Assembly (NCBI GenBank): GCA_051883095.1
Contig: JBJETB010000095.1
Coordinates: 1 to 26,663, forward strand
Length of the DNA: 26,663 nucleotides
Origin: SUG1106 sp051883095
GTDB lineage: Bacteria > Bacillota > Clostridia > Peptostreptococcales > Anaerovoracaceae
Direction: 5' to 3'
Shown: positions 1-6,038 of the stretch, in pieces
Layout: each line of letters starts with the position of its first letter
How positions within the stretch are numbered: the stretch's first letter is position 1
Translations under genes and position numbers: made by a program
The notes under the pieces: model-generated
The model's input: the letters and a program-made list of their open reading frames with translations, nothing else
Database searches by the model: none
Told to the model about the DNA's origin: nothing

Positions 1-57
1 GAACTCTTTATTATGAAATACAACCCGAAAGCAAGGTCGGGTGCTGTTACAGAATAA
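1..57 (+). CDS. 3' end of a TetR-family regulator (partial, cut by window edge)
   Basis: The first 57 bases read in frame as 18 codons and a TAA stop, containing ELFIMKYNPK. The complete TetR gene at 6039-6638 has the same residues near its C terminus, and 28 of the first 30 bases match positions 6591-6620. This is therefore most likely the tail of a paralogous TetR regulator. The last residues differ (ARSGAVTE here, FKEATK there). The gap to the next gene is 35 nt with no terminator, so this regulator probably leads a transcription unit that includes the surface protein at 93. The DNA-binding part is outside the window, so the family call rests only on the match to the full paralogue. Confidence 0.75.
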   Translation, partial: ELFIMKYNPKARSGAVTE

Positions 58-92
58 GTTAAAATCAAAAAATCTTTTAGGAGGAAGCTACA

Positions 93-2084
93 ATGAAAAA
101 ACGAATTTTAAGCATAGTGCTTGCCCTTTGCATGGTGCTGGCACTTATGCCGCAGATGGCGTTTGCAGATGAGAACTACAACGGTTTTACGTACACTGTT
201 TCCAACGGTGAGGTAACGATTACCAAATATAACGGCAGTGTTGGTGCGGTTGAAATTCCTAGTAAGATTAATGAAATGGATGTTACAGCTATTGGAGAAT
301 ATGCTTTTAAGATGCGTACAAGCCTTACAAGCATAACTATCCCAGACAGCGTTAAATCGATAGGAGACTCTGCTTTTTCTGAATGTACAAACCTTACAAG
401 CATAACGATTCCAAACGGTGTTACATCAATCGGAAGTAGTGCTTTTTATGCTTGTAAAAAACTTACAAGCATAACGGTTCCTGATAGTGTCACATCCATT
501 GGCAGTCAAGCTTTTTACGATTGCACAAGCCTGACAGACATAAAAATATCAAATAGCCTCTCATCCATTGAATATGGAACTTTTTCACATTGCACAAACC
601 TTACAAGCATAACGATTCCAAATAGTGTCACATCGATTGATTGGAATGCTTTTTCCGATTGCACAAATCTTGCAACCATAACAATTCCTGAAACCGTTAC
701 TTTTATTGGAGAAAATGCATTCTATCGTACAGCATGGTTAGCTTCAAAACAGGCAGAGAATCCATTAGTCGTTGTAAATGGCATTTTAATTGATGGAAAA
801 AGTGCTACGGGAGAAAACAGCATTCCGAATAGCGTTACATCAATAGGAGATTTTGCTTTTTCTGCTTGCAAAAACCTTACAAGAATAACTATCCCAGACA
901 GTGTTACAGCTATTGGACGTAATGCATTTAGTGACTGCACAGGCTTAACAAGCATAACGATTCCAAATAGTGTCACATCGATAGGAAATTCTGCTTTTGC
1001 TTATTGCCAAAACTTAGAAATTATATTCCTGCCTGAAAGTTTAGATGTTATACATGCAGGGATTCAAGGCAAGGCAACAAAAGTAAGATACAGACTTAAT
1101 GAAACAAATGGCGAAGTTACGATAACTGAAATAGGGTTAGGGGGTGACAAGACCTCTGTTGATATTCCTGAAACAATATGCGGGTATACCGTTGCTGATG
1201 TTGCAGCGAGCGAACAATCAAAGGTTGGTGCGCATACCTGCAAGGGCGGAGCGGCGACCTGCAATGCCAAGGCAAAGTGCGCTCTTTGCAGTAAGGAGTA
1301 CGGCGAGCAAGCCCCCAATAATCATACAGGCTCATTGGTTTGGGAAAAAACAGAAACAGAGCATGAGCAGAAATGGAATTGCTGCGGAGTAATCGAAGTT
1401 TCCCTTGAAAATCACATTTGGAGCAATGGTGTATGTACTAAATGTAATTATTCCTGCTCCCATAAGGACACAAACAAAGACCACAAGTGCGATATATGCC
1501 AAACAAAACTTTCCAAGAATACCGGCGGCTATATTCCAACTGTTCAAAAGCCGACCATCGAAGCCGGCGAAGGCGTTAAGGTTGATTTAAGTTCAGACGG
1601 CACAGTGGCGACAATTAAAGTTGATGACGGCTACGAGATTGCAGACGTAATGCTCAACGGAGTTTCCCTGGGCAAAGTAACTGAGGTGAAGAACCTCAAG
1701 ACAGGCGATAAGCTGGTTGTGACATCAGAAAAGAAGCCTGCAGAGCCAACGAAGGAAGAAATCCTTGCAGTGCTGGCAGAGCAGAAGCTGGTGGCTCGCT
1801 CTAAGCTTGTAACCATGAAGAGCGGCAAGAAAGCCGTACGCATTACATGGTACAACCGGAACGGAGAGATAATGGACTTCGACGGAGTAGAAATTTTCCG
1901 CTCCACCAAGAAAAATACCGGCTACGGCAAGAAGCCAATCTTCACATCTAAGACAGGTAAGTACACCAACACGTCTGTAAAGGTTGGAACCAGATACTAC
2001 TACAGAGTACGCGGCTTCGTTATAATCGACGGACAGAAGTACTACACCGACTGGTCACTTAAGGCAATCAGAAGAGTGAAATAA
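93..2084 (+). CDS. Secreted BspA-type leucine-rich-repeat surface protein
   Basis: This 663-residue protein begins with a signal peptide (KKR, hydrophobic stretch, probable cleavage after AFA near residue 25). Residues about 60-345 hold roughly nine BspA-type (LRR_5) repeats of 23 residues with the pattern LTSITIPxSVTSIGxxAFxxC, seen in DNA as 69-bp repeats. Such LRRs in host-associated bacteria usually bind host or bacterial surfaces. Residues about 375-475 form a Cys/His-rich stretch with several CxxC pairs, possibly a metal-binding ribbon. Residues 488-663 are the C-terminal module shared with the genes at 7765, 11586 and 14309, ending KYYTDWSLKAIRRVK. There is no LPXTG motif, so attachment probably depends on the shared module (inference). 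AGGAGG at 79-84, 8 nt before the ATG, supports the start. A strong terminator follows the stop. Confidence 0.9.
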   Translation: MKKRILSIVLALCMVLALMPQMAFADENYNGFTYTVSNGEVTITKYNGSVGAVEIPSKINEMDVTAIGEYAFKMRTSLTSITIPDSVKSIGDSAFSECTNLTSITIPNGVTSIGSSAFYACKKLTSITVPDSVTSIGSQAFYDCTSLTDIKISNSLSSIEYGTFSHCTNLTSITIPNSVTSIDWNAFSDCTNLATITIPETVTFIGENAFYRTAWLASKQAENPLVVVNGILIDGKSATGENSIPNSVTSIGDFAFSACKNLTRITIPDSVTAIGRNAFSDCTGLTSITIPNSVTSIGNSAFAYCQNLEIIFLPESLDVIHAGIQGKATKVRYRLNETNGEVTITEIGLGGDKTSVDIPETICGYTVADVAASEQSKVGAHTCKGGAATCNAKAKCALCSKEYGEQAPNNHTGSLVWEKTETEHEQKWNCCGVIEVSLENHIWSNGVCTKCNYSCSHKDTNKDHKCDICQTKLSKNTGGYIPTVQKPTIEAGEGVKVDLSSDGTVATIKVDDGYEIADVMLNGVSLGKVTEVKNLKTGDKLVVTSEKKPAEPTKEEILAVLAEQKLVARSKLVTMKSGKKAVRITWYNRNGEIMDFDGVEIFRSTKKNTGYGKKPIFTSKTGKYTNTSVKVGTRYYYRVRGFVIIDGQKYYTDWSLKAIRRVK

Positions 2085-2089
2085 CTAGG

Positions 2090-2130
2090 ACCCCGGGGAA
2101 GATTGATTTCTCGGGGTTTTTAGGTTTTTG
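2090..2130 (+). terminator. Rho-independent terminator of the LRR surface-protein gene
   Basis: ACCCCGGGGAA (2090-2100) pairs with the stretch 2107-2117 over 11 positions including two G-U pairs. The loop is GATTGA, and two T tracts follow (2117-2121 and 2125-2129). It lies 5 nt after the stop of the LRR gene and separates it from the ATPase gene. Confidence 0.9.
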
Positions 2131-2165
2131 GCTCTATGTCAAATTCTGATGGAGGGAGATAGCAG

Positions 2166-2206
2166 TTTAGTATAATAAATATCCCAATTGGAAATAATAT
2201 ACTAAA
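2166..2206. repeat. AT-rich inverted repeat with a nested palindrome
   Basis: TTTAGTATA (2166-2174) is mirrored by TATACTAAA (2198-2206), with the palindrome CCAATTGG (2184-2191) near the centre. There is no T tract on either side, so it is not an obvious terminator. It could be a regulator site or a small mobile-element scar. It lies about 55 bp upstream of the ATPase promoter. Confidence 0.5.
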
Positions 2207-2237
2207 AATGACTTACTTTATCTATAAAACAGCACAT

Positions 2238-2321
2238 TACTTTGAATAATTCAAGATAGAGTTGACAAGAAAGGCATAACTATCTTATAATTATCACAGT
2301 ACTTTGGATAATTAAGGATAG
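2238..2321 (+). promoter_or_regulatory. Pair of operator-like direct repeats flanking the ATPase promoter
   Basis: Two 22-bp sequences, 2238-2259 and 2300-2321, match at 19 of 22 positions and share TACTTTGRATAATT. The first contains the near-perfect dyad TTGAATAATTCAA. One copy lies just upstream of the -35 box and the other just downstream of the expected transcription start, with starts 62 bp apart. This suits a repressor binding two sites around the promoter, possibly the ATPase itself or an unlinked regulator (inference). Confidence 0.55.
2262..2291 (+). promoter_or_regulatory. Sigma-A-type promoter of the ATPase gene
   Basis: TTGACA (2262-2267) and TATAAT (2286-2291) are both perfect consensus boxes separated by 18 bp. 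This is the strongest promoter in the window and places transcription start near 2298, about 36 nt before the ATG at 2334. Confidence 0.8.
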
Positions 2322-2333
2322 TTGGAGGAGCAA

Positions 2334-3665
2334 ATGATATTTAGCAGAAATTTATATGTTGAACGACTCGCATCAATGCGGTGGAATGGTCTTGTAAAAG
2401 TTATTACCGGCACACGACGAGCAGGAAAGTCATACCTTCTGAACGAGTTGTTCTATCAATTTCTTTTAAAAGAAGGGGTAGCGAAAGAAAAAATCATTCG
2501 TTTTGCCTTCGATTCGGATGAAGATATAGACCGCCTTGATGAATTTGCAAATGGAGAATCCATTAAAATAAAAGATAGAGAAAACGGATATGTGATAAAC
2601 GCAAAAGTATTTCGGAGATATATCTCATCTTTAATCAATGAAGAGGAACAGTTTTATCTGTTTCTGGATGAAGTGCAGCTGCTTGATAATTTTGTTGGAA
2701 CACTGAACAGCTATCTGAGACATCACAATCTTGATTTATATGCTACAGGGTCTAATTCGAGATTTCTGTCTGCGGACATAGCTACAGAGTTTAAAGGAAG
2801 AAGCTGTGAACTGCATGTGCAGCCATTAACTTTTTCTGAGTATGTAAACGGTACCGGACAAGAAGTCCGTCAGGCCTGGGCAAACTATATTGTGACAGGC
2901 GGAATACCTCTGGTTGCATCGATGGGGGATGAACAGCAGAAGATTCAGTATTTAAAAAATCTTACAGTGGAAACATATCTTAAAGATATTATTCAAAGGA
3001 ATGGAGTACGCAAGAAACAGGAACTATCTGATACCTTTGATATTCTGGCATCGGTAATTGGATCACTGGTGAACCCGAGCAAAATCGCCAATACATTTGC
3101 AAGTCTTGGCCACGGCGAGATAACGGCAGAAACAATCGACCGTTTTATTGACCATTTCTGTGACGTATTCATTATCCGGCGAGTGGGAAAGTACAACATC
3201 AAAGGAAGAAAATATATTGATTCGCCATTTAAAATCTATTTTGAGGATATCGGTGTGCGCAATGCAAGGCTGAATTTCCGTCAGATAGAAGAAACGCATA
3301 TAATGGAAAACATCATCTATAATGAACTTCGTTACAGAGGCTTCAATGTTGATGTTGGAGAAATGAATATAAGCGAGGCTACCGGACGCAAAGATAAAAA
3401 CGGTCATGCGATATATGCTCAGAAGTCTTTAGAAGTTGATTTCATAGCGACTCTGGGCAGCAAAAAATACTATGTTCAATCTGCCCTTTCAATGGAACTG
3501 CCTGAAAAACAGGAACAGGAAAAGAAATCTCTGTACTATATAGATGATTCATTTAAGAAGATTGTGGTTACCAGAAATGGACTTAATGTTATGAGAGATG
3601 AAAAAGGAATAACGACAATAGACTTGTTTGATTTTCTGATGAACGAAGACAGTCTGGATTATTAA
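2334..3665 (+). CDS. AAA-type ATPase with DUF4143 C-terminal domain
   Basis: This 443-residue protein belongs to the large family of stand-alone ATPases with an AAA_14 N-terminal and DUF4143 C-terminal region. Visible motifs are a Walker A (GTRRAGKS, residues 26-33), a Walker B (YLFLDEVQLL, acidic pair D112-E113) and a sensor-like TGSNSRFLS. The C-terminal stretch LEVDFIATLGSKKYYVQ fits the degenerate PD-(D/E)XK-like fold of DUF4143. The function of the family is poorly known. Copies are common in accessory regions and often sit alone under their own promoter, as here. A TTG start 12 nt upstream is possible, but it overlaps the ribosome site GGAGG (2324-2328), which is correctly spaced for the ATG at 2334. 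The gene lies between a surface-protein terminator and a surface-protein remnant, so it may have inserted there. Confidence 0.9.
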   Translation: MIFSRNLYVERLASMRWNGLVKVITGTRRAGKSYLLNELFYQFLLKEGVAKEKIIRFAFDSDEDIDRLDEFANGESIKIKDRENGYVINAKVFRRYISSLINEEEQFYLFLDEVQLLDNFVGTLNSYLRHHNLDLYATGSNSRFLSADIATEFKGRSCELHVQPLTFSEYVNGTGQEVRQAWANYIVTGGIPLVASMGDEQQKIQYLKNLTVETYLKDIIQRNGVRKKQELSDTFDILASVIGSLVNPSKIANTFASLGHGEITAETIDRFIDHFCDVFIIRRVGKYNIKGRKYIDSPFKIYFEDIGVRNARLNFRQIEETHIMENIIYNELRYRGFNVDVGEMNISEATGRKDKNGHAIYAQKSLEVDFIATLGSKKYYVQSALSMELPEKQEQEKKSLYYIDDSFKKIVVTRNGLNVMRDEKGITTIDLFDFLMNEDSLDY

Positions 3666-3670
3666 ACCGC

Positions 3671-3968
3671 AGATATGTAAATGTAAAAGTCACAGTTGTA
3701 ATAAGCGAGGCACTTAAAGGTAAGAAGCCTATGTGCGTTTACATCGATGAAGATGGCCGACCAGAAACTGGCAGCCCGCTCCAAGCTTGTAACCATGAAG
3801 AACGGCAAAAAACCTATATTCGTAACCAAGAGCGGCAAATCATCATACTACAACACCGTCATCAAATCAGGAACCAAGTACTACTACAGAGTACGCGGCT
3901 ATGTGATAATCGACGGCCAGAAGCACTACACAGATTACTCACTCAAGGCAATCAGAACAGTTAAATAG
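3671..3968 (+). pseudogene. Decayed surface-protein C-terminal module (frameshift plus internal deletion)
   Basis: From 3671 one frame reads YVNVKVTVVISEALKGKK and continues to about 3750. The frame then shifts by +1 to DQKLAARSKLVTMKNGKK and continues to the stop ending KAIRTVK at 3968. The second part matches the C-terminal module of the other surface proteins. It lacks about 34 residues (roughly 102 bp) that in the intact copies lie between one GKK and a second GKKPIF, consistent with deletion between two short repeats near 3805-3813. No signal peptide or convincing start is present. The tail (SGKSSYYNT, KSGTKYYYRVRGY) is closest to the protein at 11586. A short peptide could still be made from 3747, but a functional product is unlikely. 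Confidence 0.8.
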
Positions 3969-3972
3969 TGTA

Positions 3973-4188
3973 AGACATTCAATCTCCACCATTTTTACGA
4001 TTTTCTGCGAAATGGTGGGGATTTTTTGCTTTTGAACATGGGATGAGGGCAGCTCGAAAAATTGTCATGTCGCGAAACCATTGAAATTTCAACGATTTAC
4101 ATATTATTACATGCGTCCGGGTAGGCAGCAGGCCATCTATTTTTCCACCAAAATCACAAAAAACAGCCAAAAAGGTGGAAAACGCGGA
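3973..4188. repeat. Intergenic repeat, copy A (216 bp)
   Basis: This segment aligns almost end to end with 18952-19166. It begins with AGACATTC followed by a terminator hairpin and ends with a second hairpin plus AACGCGGA. Both copies lie just downstream of the last codon of a surface-protein C-terminal module, so the repeat probably travels with that gene end. The second hairpin pairs TTTTCCACC (4141-4149) with GGTGGAAAA (4174-4182) around a 24-nt loop. The conserved middle contains CGATTTACATATTATTACAT and has no evident ORF. Confidence 0.8.
3981..4027 (+). terminator. Rho-independent terminator after the surface-protein remnant
   Basis: AATCTCCACCATTT (3981-3994) pairs with 4010-4023 over 14 bp with one G-U pair, followed by TTTT to 4027. 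The same structure recurs at 18960-19006 with a fully complementary stem. Confidence 0.85.
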
Positions 4189-4189
4189 C

Positions 4190-4231
4190 TGCCATACCAG
4201 TGATGCCATACCGGTAATGTCATACCGGTGC
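4190..4231. repeat. Three tandem 14-bp repeats
   Basis: TGCCATACCAGTGA, TGCCATACCGGTAA and TGTCATACCGGTGC follow each other without a gap. The second and third contain the palindrome ACCGGT. They begin directly after intergenic repeat copy A and about 65 bp before the nuclease promoter. They could be regulator sites or replication slippage. Nothing equivalent follows copy B at 19167. Confidence 0.6.
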
Positions 4232-4296
4232 CGGCTTCGAAGCGCTGTTTTAACTTAATATCATTTGCATTTTGCATAATCAATCACAAATTTGCC

Positions 4297-4325
4297 TTGA
4301 ACTGGAAATCATTTCATGTTATAGT
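4297..4325 (+). promoter_or_regulatory. Promoter of the Rpn-type nuclease gene
   Basis: TTGAAC (4297-4302) and TATAGT (4320-4325) are separated by 17 bp. The leader is about 110 nt and contains the inverted repeat CCATACA/TGTATGG (4340-4346 with 4371-4377), which lacks a T tract and may influence translation or bind a regulator. Confidence 0.6.
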
Positions 4326-4439
4326 AAATATACTCCTTGCCATACATTTTATTACATGCAACTATCGCATTGTATGGTGGGATTATTAAGGGAAAGATAT
4401 GATTCGACTTAAGCGCCTTTCAATGAAAGGAGCAAAACA

Positions 4440-5363
4440 ATGCAAACAATCAACAGAAAGTACAAGGACAGCGTTTTCCGCACACTTTTCAGCGACGAGG
4501 ATAAGCTCATAGAGCTTTACAACGCTCTCTTTGACACCAACTACGGTCCCGAGGCAAATATCGAAATTGTTACCCTCGAGGATGTGGTATTCCGCGTTCT
4601 CAAGAACGATGTCGCCTTTGTAATAGAGAACTCATTCATCGTGCTGGCAGAACATCAGTCCACCATCTGTAACAATATGCCACTGAGAGACCTTATTTAC
4701 ATGTCCGCTATGCTTCAGCGCATGATCAACACGGACGAGCTTTATCGAAAAAAACTCCTGAAGATCCCCCGTCCCACCTTTATAGTCTTGTATGACGGCA
4801 AAGAAGACTTTCCTGAATATCAGGAAATGAAGCTGTCGGACGCATTTCTCGGAGATGATGATGGTGAAATTTCTTTACAACTGACCGTCAGGGTGTATAA
4901 TATTAATAGCGATAAGAATAGCGAAATCCTTAAGAAATGTGAAACGCTGAAGCAGTACAGCCTTTTCGTGGAAAGGGTGAGAGCCTTGCAGGAAAAGGGA
5001 GAGTTTACTGCCAGCCGGATAACGGAACTCATAAGCGGATGCATTGACTGTGGGATTTTGCCTGAATTTTTAAAGACGTATGGGACGGAGATGGTGGAAA
5101 TGCTGTTCAGAGAATTGACAAGGGAAGAGGATATGGAGATATCGAGACTGGACGGATACGATGATGGTTTGGAAGAAGGGCTACGTAGAGGCGAAGCCGC
5201 TGGACTTGAAAAGGGCCGTGCCGAGGGCGAAACCGTTGGGCTTGAAAAGGGCCGTGCCACCGCTATACTTGAGCTTGCACGGACTATGAAGGCCAATGAA
5301 CGTCCTATAGCGCAGATTGCTGCAGATACAGGATTGACAGTTGAAGAAATTGAGAGCCTATAG
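4440..5363 (+). CDS. Rpn/PD-(D/E)XK nuclease family protein (transposase-like)
   Basis: This 307-residue protein fits the Rpn / PD-(D/E)XK nuclease family often labelled transposase. Its N terminus reads KYKDSVFRTLFSDEDKLIELYNALF, given here only to mark the family's characteristic opening. The likely catalytic residues lie in NDVAFVI followed by LAEHQST (the D and ExQ pattern, residues about 60-75). The C terminus has tandem GLEKGRA-type repeats and a short helical tail ending GLTVEEIESL, both usual in this family. E. coli Rpn proteins promote RecA-independent recombination, while many clostridial homologues occur in multiple copies without proven mobility. AGGAG at 4428-4432, 7 nt before the ATG, supports the start. 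Surface-protein remnants lie on both sides, so the gene may contribute to local rearrangement (inference). No flanking terminal inverted repeats are visible. Confidence 0.85.
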   Translation: MQTINRKYKDSVFRTLFSDEDKLIELYNALFDTNYGPEANIEIVTLEDVVFRVLKNDVAFVIENSFIVLAEHQSTICNNMPLRDLIYMSAMLQRMINTDELYRKKLLKIPRPTFIVLYDGKEDFPEYQEMKLSDAFLGDDDGEISLQLTVRVYNINSDKNSEILKKCETLKQYSLFVERVRALQEKGEFTASRITELISGCIDCGILPEFLKTYGTEMVEMLFRELTREEDMEISRLDGYDDGLEEGLRRGEAAGLEKGRAEGETVGLEKGRATAILELARTMKANERPIAQIAADTGLTVEEIESL

Positions 5364-5390
5364 CTTGATACAAACTGAACATTGTGCAGG

Positions 5391-5429
5391 ACCGACTGGT
5401 CACTAAAGGCAATCAGAAGAGTTAAATAA
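5391..5429 (+). pseudogene. Scar of a surface-protein C terminus (13 codons)
   Basis: These 39 bases encode TDWSLKAIRRVK and a TAA stop, the exact ending of the LRR protein at 2048-2084 with only synonymous-type differences. Nothing upstream continues the module: the nuclease gene ends 28 nt before. The bases just before it (CAAACTGAACATTG) resemble those following the stop at 18925, so the order of pieces is rearranged. It marks a past recombination or deletion at this locus. Confidence 0.8.
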
Positions 5430-5508
5430 AGGCAATTTCAGGGCTCTCTGACTTTTTCGGTGGTTTGACCTTTATGGTGGTCTAACTTTCGTAGTGGTTT
5501 TTGAGTTT

Positions 5509-5570
5509 AAGACAGGTAAAATATGAACTGTGGTGTTCATGAACTGCGTTCAGGTTTTACCTGTCTTTTT
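5509..5570 (+). terminator. Long terminator-like hairpin inside the 470-bp element
   Basis: AAGACAGGTAAAA (5509-5521) pairs perfectly with 5555-5567 over 13 bp, followed by T residues through 5571. The 33-nt loop contains the perfect palindrome GTTCATGAAC (5535-5544) and further TGAAC/GTTCA copies, so the loop can also fold. Because the stem is symmetric and A-rich on its left side, it could act in both directions. Confidence 0.6.
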
Positions 5571-5577
5571 TATCGGC

Positions 5578-5835
5578 GTTGTACAATTTGACCTGAAACG
5601 AGCTTTTTTACAACATTACACTTATATCAGCCTTTAAACCGAGGCTGAAAAGTCGTGAATGTTGTACTTTTTTTGACTTCACAGAATTCTTACAACATAA
5701 AATTAAATCACGTTGCAAAAATAACTTCGACCTTCAGGATTTTTACAACATGACACTCATGAAACGGGCTCCAAAGGCTTTGGAAAAGGTGCGATGTTGT
5801 AAAAACAGTGGCTTCTTTGATTTTTTTACAACATC
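5578..5835. repeat. Alternating TACAACAT/ATGTTGTA hairpin array with a duplicated ~90-nt unit
   Basis: Eight related motifs alternate strictly in orientation: GTTGTA 5578, TACAACAT 5609, ATGTTGTA 5659, TACAACAT 5691, GTTGCAAAAA 5712, TACAACAT 5744, ATGTTGTA 5794, TACAACAT 5827. Neighbouring motifs pair into tandem hairpins. The best is 13 bp perfect (5793-5805 with 5823-5835). Another alternative stem (5609-5617 with 5658-5666) encloses TCAGCCT/AGGCTGA (5627-5633 with 5642-5648). Segments 5609-5698 and 5744-5834 look like two diverged copies of one ~90-nt unit, each with an inner hairpin (CCAAAG/CTTTGG in the second). Conserved pairing with changed loops suggests selection on structure. Confidence 0.65.
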
Positions 5836-5968
5836 GGCATGATGCTAGAATTGCCTTTTGAATGAGAGTAATTATTTCGTTCTGGTATCACAGAAAAAGT
5901 CAGAGAGCCCCTTTTGGATTTCCCGTTTTTTTTGTATATAATGGAAAAATTTAAAACGCTTAGACGTA

Positions 5969-5997
5969 TTGCAATTCAGCCAGGCGAATGTTATAAT
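5969..5997 (+). promoter_or_regulatory. Promoter of the TetR-amidase-surface-protein operon
   Basis: TTGCAA (5969-5974) and TATAAT (5992-5997) have an ideal 17-bp spacer and lie about 40 nt before the TetR ATG. CGAATG occurs at 5985-5990 and again at 6010-6015, one copy inside the spacer and one near the transcription start, which could be part of an autoregulatory site. A second TATAAT at 5937-5942 lacks a good -35 box. Confidence 0.65.
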
Positions 5998-6038
5998 TTG
6001 TATTTAGAACGAATGATTTAAATGAAGGGGGCGATTCA

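Larger units (their letters stand above)
5441..5910. mobile_element. 470-bp non-coding element with perfect 18-bp terminal inverted repeats (MITE-like)
   Basis: GGGCTCTCTGACTTTTTC (5441-5458) is exactly the reverse complement of 5893-5910. Between them lie 434 bp without a convincing ORF, packed with inverted repeats: a terminator-like hairpin (5509-5570) and an alternating motif array (5578-5835). Short size, no transposase and terminal inverted repeats fit a miniature inverted-repeat element mobilised in trans. I see no clear target-site duplication beside the ends. It begins 11 bp after the surface-protein scar and ends about 60 bp before the TetR promoter. Alternatives are a structured non-coding RNA gene, or a long-range inverted repeat without mobility. 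Confidence 0.6.

Noticed and set aside
2322..2333. TTG start for the ATPase, four residues longer
   Set aside because: That codon abuts the GGAGG ribosome site, which is correctly placed for the ATG at 2334.
5578..5835. CRISPR-like array from the repeated TTACAACAT motif
   Set aside because: The motif is only 8-9 bp, alternates in orientation, has irregular spacing (about 30 and 50 nt), and there are no cas genes in the window.
5441..5910. Target-site duplication flanking the 470-bp element
   Set aside because: Flanks CAATTTCA and CTTTTGGA do not match; ATTTC occurs on both sides but at unequal distance from the ends, so it is probably chance.
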